Part shown: in pieces, positions 7,620 through 10,663 of the stretch
How positions within the stretch are numbered: position 1 is the first letter of the stretch
Layout of the letters: each line of letters begins with the position of its first letter
DNA from: CAWHOW01 sp050013795
GTDB lineage: Bacteria > Bacteroidota > Bacteroidia > Bacteroidales > CG2-30-32-10
Direction of reading: 5' to 3'
DNA: 10,663 nt
NCBI GenBank assembly: GCA_050013795.1
Contig: JBEKEO010000087.1
Coordinates: 1-10,663 of the forward strand
Made by a program: the position numbers and the translations under genes
The notes under the pieces: model-generated
Seen by the model: only the letters and a program-made list of their open reading frames with translations
Told to the model about the DNA's origin: nothing
Database searches by the model: none

Positions 7620-8525
7620 TTAATTTTTAATAATTTTCGTCAAAAATTGTTTTGTTAAAGCTTCAATCCCTGCATTATTAAGGTGATCATGATTATAATA
7701 AAATTCGGGATTTAATAATGAATCCGCATAATCATAATATTTAGTATGAAATTTTTTTTCAATATCTTTTAAATAAATTTTCATTTCATTCATTCCCGGC
7801 ACTTTACCCAGCAGAGTAGGAGGAATTATAAAAGTAATTTTTATCTTTTTATTGTTTGAATATTCTAATATTTTATACAATTCTTCTGAATATTTTATAA
7901 AAATTTCCTTCTTTAAACCGCTTGGATATTCTGTTTTTATTCTTTTGGCGACTGCAGAAGTATCGGTCTTATAAAGTTTAACCTCCGTATCCGGTAGCCT
8001 TGAAGCTTTGTTGACGATCCAGTCATTTGAAAACTTGGATTTAATATAGTTGTATTTCACATCAGTACTTATACCTGAAAAAAATATCTGGGAAAAAAAA
8101 TCGAAACGGAAAGGTTCATCAGTAAGAAAAAATAAACCTTCGTTCCATTTTTCGGAATAAAAAATATAAGGGTCTATAATGTACCAGATTTCTTTTGTTT
8201 TATTTCCTTTGTCATAAAAGTATTTAAGAAACTCCAATTCGGGAACTGGTCCTGCTGCAGTTTTCGAAATATTGATAATTTTTTTATTTAATATCTTTTC
8301 AACGTTTAAATGATTTTTCCCTCTTGAAAACATACGTCCATGAGAAGATCCCATAATTAATAAATCACACGAACTGTTATTGCCAGTTGAATACAAAACA
8401 GATTCCGTTTCATATTGCTTATAACTAGTTCTATTATCCCTACTAAATATGTAATACAGTAATATAAAAATAATTAAAAAATTAATTAATAAAAACAGAA
8501 ATATATTTTTGAAAAATTCCTTCAT
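7620..8525 (-). CDS. membrane-anchored SGNH-fold protein, probable partner of the MBOAT acyltransferase
   Basis: 301-residue protein with one N-terminal membrane helix (about 6-27) followed by an extracytoplasmic domain resembling the SGNH/GDSL fold, as in DltD, AlgJ/AlgX and PatB. Block I is LLIMGSSHGR (55-64), with S61 in the place of the nucleophile; block II is probably ISKTAAGP (86-93), with G92; FIIPPT (232-237) resembles the PP turn of DltD-like proteins; and HDHLNNAG (279-286) gives the C-terminal His, H281, with D280 or a nearby acid as partner, so the exact D-x-x-H spacing is not classical. Such proteins take an acyl group delivered through an MBOAT channel and place it on a sugar hydroxyl, or hydrolyse it. 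The gene starts 3 nt after the MBOAT stop, strongly suggesting that they work as a pair. The acyl group (often acetyl) and the target sugar are inferred. Confidence 0.85.
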   Translation of the reverse strand: MKEFFKNIFLFLLINFLIIFILLYYIFSRDNRTSYKQYETESVLYSTGNNSSCDLLIMGSSHGRMFSRGKNHLNVEKILNKKIINISKTAAGPVPELEFLKYFYDKGNKTKEIWYIIDPYIFYSEKWNEGLFFLTDEPFRFDFFSQIFFSGISTDVKYNYIKSKFSNDWIVNKASRLPDTEVKLYKTDTSAVAKRIKTEYPSGLKKEIFIKYSEELYKILEYSNNKKIKITFIIPPTLLGKVPGMNEMKIYLKDIEKKFHTKYYDYADSLLNPEFYYNHDHLNNAGIEALTKQFLTKIIKN

Positions 8526-8528
8526 TTT

Positions 8529-9974
8529 CTAAAATTGAAAATATATGAATTGCTGATTACCAAACTGTCCAAAAATTAATATTAACCAAACAAAAAGACA
8601 ATAAACCAGCCATCTTACAAACTTTGAATATGAGTTTATGATCTTAATTACCGAACTTTTCCTTTGCATCAAATGTATTATTTCCATCAACATTATCATT
8701 AAAACTGTTATAAATAAATCTGTTTTACCGCCCAACACATCATAATTCAAAAGGCCATTTGAGAAATTTACAGAATTACCAATAAGCTTAAATGCAGTAC
8801 TAACACTATCAGATCTAAAGAAAATCCACGTAAAACAAACAAGAATAAATACAATTGAAACATCAAATATTTTAATTAAAAAAAAGTCTGTATTAATTTT
8901 AAAGAATTTGTTTATTCGTTTCTTTAATTTACTTAATACGATTGACAATGCCAAATATAATCCATGAATTACTCCCCAAATAACAAAAGTCCATTTTGCC
9001 CCATGCCATAAACCGGAAATAGAAAATGTTATCAGAATTGCCAAACACACACCATAAACTTTTCCGTTTCTATAATACATTGACAGTGGGACAAATAAAT
9101 AATCTCGTAACCATGAAGAAAGCGAGATATGCCACCTTGTCCAAAATTCTTTAATTGTTTTGGAAAAATATGGCGTGTTAAAGTTTAACATTAACCGGAA
9201 CCCCATAACTTTTGCTGCACCTATTGCAATATCAGAATATGCTGAAAAATCACAAAATATCTGAATTGCAAAGAAAACAGTAGCTAAAATAACAGGTGTG
9301 CCATGATATAAATCAGGATGATTATACACTTCATTAACATACGAGGCAAGCCTGTCTGCTATTACCATTTTTTTAAAAAACCCCCAGAGCATTAATTTTA
9401 AACCATCTGTAACATTTTTGTAATCAAAATGGTGTTTTTCATAAAACTGCCTGATTAAGTTTTGAGGTCTTTCAATGGGTCCTGCAACTAATTGTGGATA
9501 AAACATAACATACAAAGCATATATTCCAAAATGCTTTTCTGCTTTTTGATTACCTCTATAAACCTCAATTGTATAGCTCATCGCTTGAAATGTATGGAAG
9601 GATAACCCTATAGGAAGTATTATTTCAAATGCTTTTATCGGGTAATTCCAATTCAGGAAATTTGCTAAATCGGATATGTTTTCATTAATAAAATTAAAAT
9701 ATTTATAAAACGCCAAAAAACCAACATTACAAATAATGCTTATAATTAAATATAATCTTTTCTTGCTGCCTTCTACCTTTTCAATATATCTTCCTGCAAT
9801 ATAATCAACAGTAATTGTTGTGCCTAAAATAAATATATATTTTGGAATGAAAGACATATAAAAATAACAGCTTGCGATTAGTAGTATTAACCATCGAAAT
9901 TTATGTGGGAGGATGAAATAAAATGCCGTTACAATCGGGAAAAAAACAAGAAAAGATACAGAATTGAAAAGCAT
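8529..9974 (-). CDS. MBOAT family membrane O-acyltransferase (AlgI/DltB-like)
   Basis: 481-residue polytopic membrane O-acyltransferase of the AlgI/DltB/PatA type, which passes an acyl group from a cytoplasmic donor such as acetyl-CoA across the inner membrane for esterification of a surface glycan. Typical features appear in order: MLFNSVSFLVFFPIV at the start, LPIGLSFHTFQAMSY (120-134), YPQLVAGPIERP (159-170), FCDFSAYSDIAIG (240-252), FWTRWHISLSSWLRDYLFVP (277-296), SGLWHGAKWTFVIWG (320-334) with the likely catalytic H324, and the second conserved His at H337 in WGVIHG. The C-terminus ends in FIYFQF, common in this family. Length is normal. It is the first gene of the visible operon and lies 3 nt ahead of its SGNH partner. 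The start is the ATG at 9974-9972, preceded by a weak purine stretch; 690 bases upstream contain no other clear gene. Confidence 0.95.
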   Translation of the reverse strand: MLFNSVSFLVFFPIVTAFYFILPHKFRWLILLIASCYFYMSFIPKYIFILGTTITVDYIAGRYIEKVEGSKKRLYLIISIICNVGFLAFYKYFNFINENISDLANFLNWNYPIKAFEIILPIGLSFHTFQAMSYTIEVYRGNQKAEKHFGIYALYVMFYPQLVAGPIERPQNLIRQFYEKHHFDYKNVTDGLKLMLWGFFKKMVIADRLASYVNEVYNHPDLYHGTPVILATVFFAIQIFCDFSAYSDIAIGAAKVMGFRLMLNFNTPYFSKTIKEFWTRWHISLSSWLRDYLFVPLSMYYRNGKVYGVCLAILITFSISGLWHGAKWTFVIWGVIHGLYLALSIVLSKLKKRINKFFKINTDFFLIKIFDVSIVFILVCFTWIFFRSDSVSTAFKLIGNSVNFSNGLLNYDVLGGKTDLFITVLMIMLMEIIHLMQRKSSVIKIINSYSKFVRWLVYCLFVWLILIFGQFGNQQFIYFQF

Positions 9975-10093
9975 CTGATTAATCTTTATATTTAGAAAAT
10001 ATGATAAATTAACTTGCTAAAATATTGAATATATTCTAAAGATGTATATTTATCTTATAAGTTAAATGGTTAGCTAAATATACTGCCAGATAG

Positions 10094-10186
10094 GAGATTG
10101 CTAATATACTTGGATGTACACATATTGAACCTGATTATTTGATTGAAGAAAAAAATATCTTAGAAAGAAAGCGGAAATTTTCTTAA
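10094..10186 (+). pseudogene. short possible gene remnant with HTH-like residues
   Basis: Between an in-frame TAG (10091-10093) and a TAA (10184-10186) lies a 30-codon open stretch reading EIANILGCTHIEPDYLIEEK and then NILERKRKFS. The opening EIANILGCT resembles the first helix and turn of helix-turn-helix DNA-binding domains, and the charged end looks like ordinary coding sequence. There is no ATG or GTG, only an internal TTG. It may be the decayed C-terminus of a regulator gene, or chance. Confidence 0.2.
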
Positions 10187-10203
10187 AATATTTTGTTAAA
10201 AAC

Positions 10204-10233
10204 TTGCTTTTATAAAATTCCGTTGTATATTTG
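10204..10233 (+). promoter_or_regulatory. Bacteroidota-type promoter (TTG, 19-nt spacer, TATATTTG)
   Basis: On the plus strand TTG at 10204-10206 is followed, after 19 bases, by TATATTTG at 10226-10233. This matches the known Bacteroidota primary-sigma pattern, TTG at about -33 and TAnnTTTG at about -7, with a full match of the -7 box and a usual spacing. Transcription would start near 10238-10241 and run rightwards, away from the polysaccharide operon, into the terminator at 10268-10297. Confidence 0.6.
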
Positions 10234-10237
10234 CAAA

Positions 10238-10305
10238 GGAAAGAGTAATTGTTTTTTCATTTTGTCTAAAAGCCGCCTTTGTTTTAAGGCGGCTTTTGAT
10301 TTTTA
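10238..10305 (+). ncRNA. candidate short RNA or terminated leader
   Basis: If the promoter at 10204-10233 is used, the transcript would begin near 10238-10241 and end just after the hairpin at 10268-10297, giving an RNA of about 60-68 nt. It starts with a purine-rich stretch (AAAGGAAAGAG), continues with a U-rich single-stranded part (TTGTTTTTTCATTTTG) and ends in a strong hairpin, a layout common to small regulatory RNAs and to attenuated leaders. No known RNA family is recognised. A plain leader of a gene beyond the right edge is an alternative. Confidence 0.35.
10268..10297 (+). terminator. strong intrinsic terminator hairpin
   Basis: A perfect 12-base inverted repeat, AAAAGCCGCCTT at 10268-10279 and AAGGCGGCTTTT at 10286-10297, encloses a 6-base loop. 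The GC-rich core followed by TTTTGATTTTTAT makes a good rightward terminator. On the minus strand the hairpin ends in TTTT followed by AGAC, so weaker leftward termination is also possible, which would insulate the polysaccharide operon from transcription entering from the right. Confidence 0.85.
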
Positions 10306-10446
10306 TACTTCATTGCTCTTGTTGATTATCGTTTCATGTAATAACCTGTATAGATAATCGTAAAAACATATATAAATCTTTCAATGAATTGCAAGACCTC
10401 GTAAATCAATTTTATTAACCAGAAAGCTACACCCTAATCGTTGCAT

Positions 10447-10478
10447 GGCCACTTTATTATGTTGTAATAAGTGTGGCT
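10447..10478. repeat. imperfect hairpin in noncoding region
   Basis: ACTTTATTA (10451-10459) pairs with TAATAAGT (10465-10472) with one bulged T around a TGTTG loop. After a two-base bulge, GGCC (10447-10450) pairs with GGCT (10475-10478), including one G-U pair if read as RNA. The stem of about 12 pairs lacks a T-tract, so it is not a simple terminator. Confidence 0.5.
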
Positions 10479-10495
10479 AATTTCATCCCGAAACA

Positions 10496-10508
10496 GTTAA
10501 TTATTAAC
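10496..10508. repeat. 13-base palindrome GTTAATTATTAAC
   Basis: Perfect 6-base arms (GTTAAT and ATTAAC) with a single central base. The form fits a binding site for a dimeric protein, but no regulator gene is adjacent and chance cannot be excluded. Confidence 0.4.
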
Positions 10509-10575
10509 ACATGGCAGAGCAACTATGGCATAAGGTTGTACATCCGCGACTTATTGAAGAATACCGTTATGAAAG

Positions 10576-10591
10576 TTAGCGTTTTCGCTAA
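10576..10591. repeat. small hairpin TTAGCG-TTTT-CGCTAA
   Basis: Perfect 6-base arms at 10576-10581 and 10586-10591 around a TTTT loop. There is no T-tract on the right; it belongs to a group of inverted repeats in 10447-10641. Confidence 0.45.
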
Positions 10592-10627
10592 GAAATGTTA
10601 ATTTATCACTGTATACTCAGTTCACAC

Positions 10628-10641
10628 TCGTCTTCAGACGA
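10628..10641. repeat. inverted repeat TCGTCT-TC-AGACGA
   Basis: Perfect 6-base arms at 10628-10633 and 10636-10641 separated by two bases. The two-base gap is too tight for a normal RNA loop, so as DNA it could be a protein-binding site; as RNA the innermost pairs would open. Confidence 0.4.
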
Positions 10642-10663
10642 ATGCAAATAAGCAAACTCTATT

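Larger units (their letters stand above)
9975..10663. other. gene-poor upstream region with a promoter, a terminator and inverted repeats
   Basis: No convincing protein gene is seen in these 689 bases on either strand. The left part (9975-10200) is very AT-rich and should contain the minus-strand promoter of the polysaccharide operon, but no good TTG-N19-21-TAnnTTTG match facing left was found. The middle holds a rightward promoter and a hairpin terminator (10204-10300). The right part (about 10430-10645) is richer in GC (46 of 120 bases at 10441-10560, against 27 of 120 at 2041-2160) and carries four inverted repeats. Two short open stretches, 10094-10186 and 10419-10598 on the plus strand, lack good starts and are treated as remnants or chance. 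Confidence 0.7.

Noticed and set aside
10075..10082. Minus-strand TATATTTA as the -7 box of the polysaccharide operon promoter
   Set aside because: It lacks the final G of TAnnTTTG and there is no TTG 19-21 bases upstream on the minus strand, so it is no better than chance in AT-rich DNA.
10262..10357. TTG-started plus-strand frame of 31 codons with a lipobox-like LLLLIIVSCNN stretch
   Set aside because: Its first third is encoded by the terminator hairpin, it needs a rare start and it has only four residues after the lipobox-like part, so it is best seen as chance.
10447..10600. Integron attC-like recombination site
   Set aside because: GTTAGCG and CGCTAA-type words occur, but they form one small hairpin and do not meet the RYYYAAC/GTTRRRY pair expected of an attC site; there is no integrase gene in the window.
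1..10663. CRISPR array, tRNA or rRNA gene, transposase gene or prophage gene
   Set aside because: No regularly spaced direct repeats, cloverleaf-like segments or recombinase/transposase motifs were seen on either strand.

Overview
The window is a strongly AT-rich piece of a surface-polysaccharide (O-antigen, capsule or exopolysaccharide) gene cluster. It probably comes from a member of the Bacteroidota or a close relative in the FCB group. The reasons are the low GC content, the compact glycan operon with few Shine-Dalgarno sequences, an MBOAT protein ending in FIYFQF, and one intergenic promoter with the Bacteroidota form (TTG, 19-nt spacer, TATATTTG). The species and the polysaccharide made cannot be named from the sequence.

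All nine protein genes lie on the minus strand and read from right to left. In transcription order they are: an AlgI/DltB-type MBOAT acyltransferase (9974-8529); a membrane-anchored SGNH-fold protein (8525-7620); a Wzx-type flippase (7602-6304); a Wzy-like polytopic protein with a large extracytoplasmic loop (6296-5067); a GT4 glycosyltransferase (5066-3975); a FemAB/GNAT-type acyltransferase (3973-3008, TTG start); a polysaccharide deacetylase-like protein (3008-2193); a second polymerase/ligase-like membrane protein of the O-antigen ligase family (2096-810); and the N-terminal 265 residues of a WbuB-like GT4 glycosyltransferase that runs off the left edge (795-1). From 9974 to 2193 the genes are separated by 17 nt or less and in places touch or overlap, so they look like one operon. 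The only larger internal gap is 96 nt, before the ligase-like gene.

Together these genes fit a Wzx/Wzy-type pathway. Cytoplasmic glycosyltransferases build a lipid-linked repeat unit, Wzx flips it, and a Wzy-like enzyme polymerises it. The second Wzy_C/WaaL-like protein may ligate the product or be an alternative polymerase. Two decoration modules are present: MBOAT plus SGNH (O-acylation outside the inner membrane) and deacetylase plus FemAB-like (possibly N-deacetylation followed by re-acylation or aminoacylation in the cytoplasm). The initiating sugar-phosphate transferase and the nucleotide-sugar enzymes are not in this window.

The right-hand 690 bases (9975-10663) hold no convincing protein gene. 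They contain a plus-strand Bacteroidota-type promoter followed about 35 nt later by a strong hairpin terminator, which would produce a very short RNA. Beyond that is a stretch with visibly higher GC and four inverted repeats within about 200 bases. This end of the window is the best place to look for something undescribed; the nine genes themselves belong to known families.
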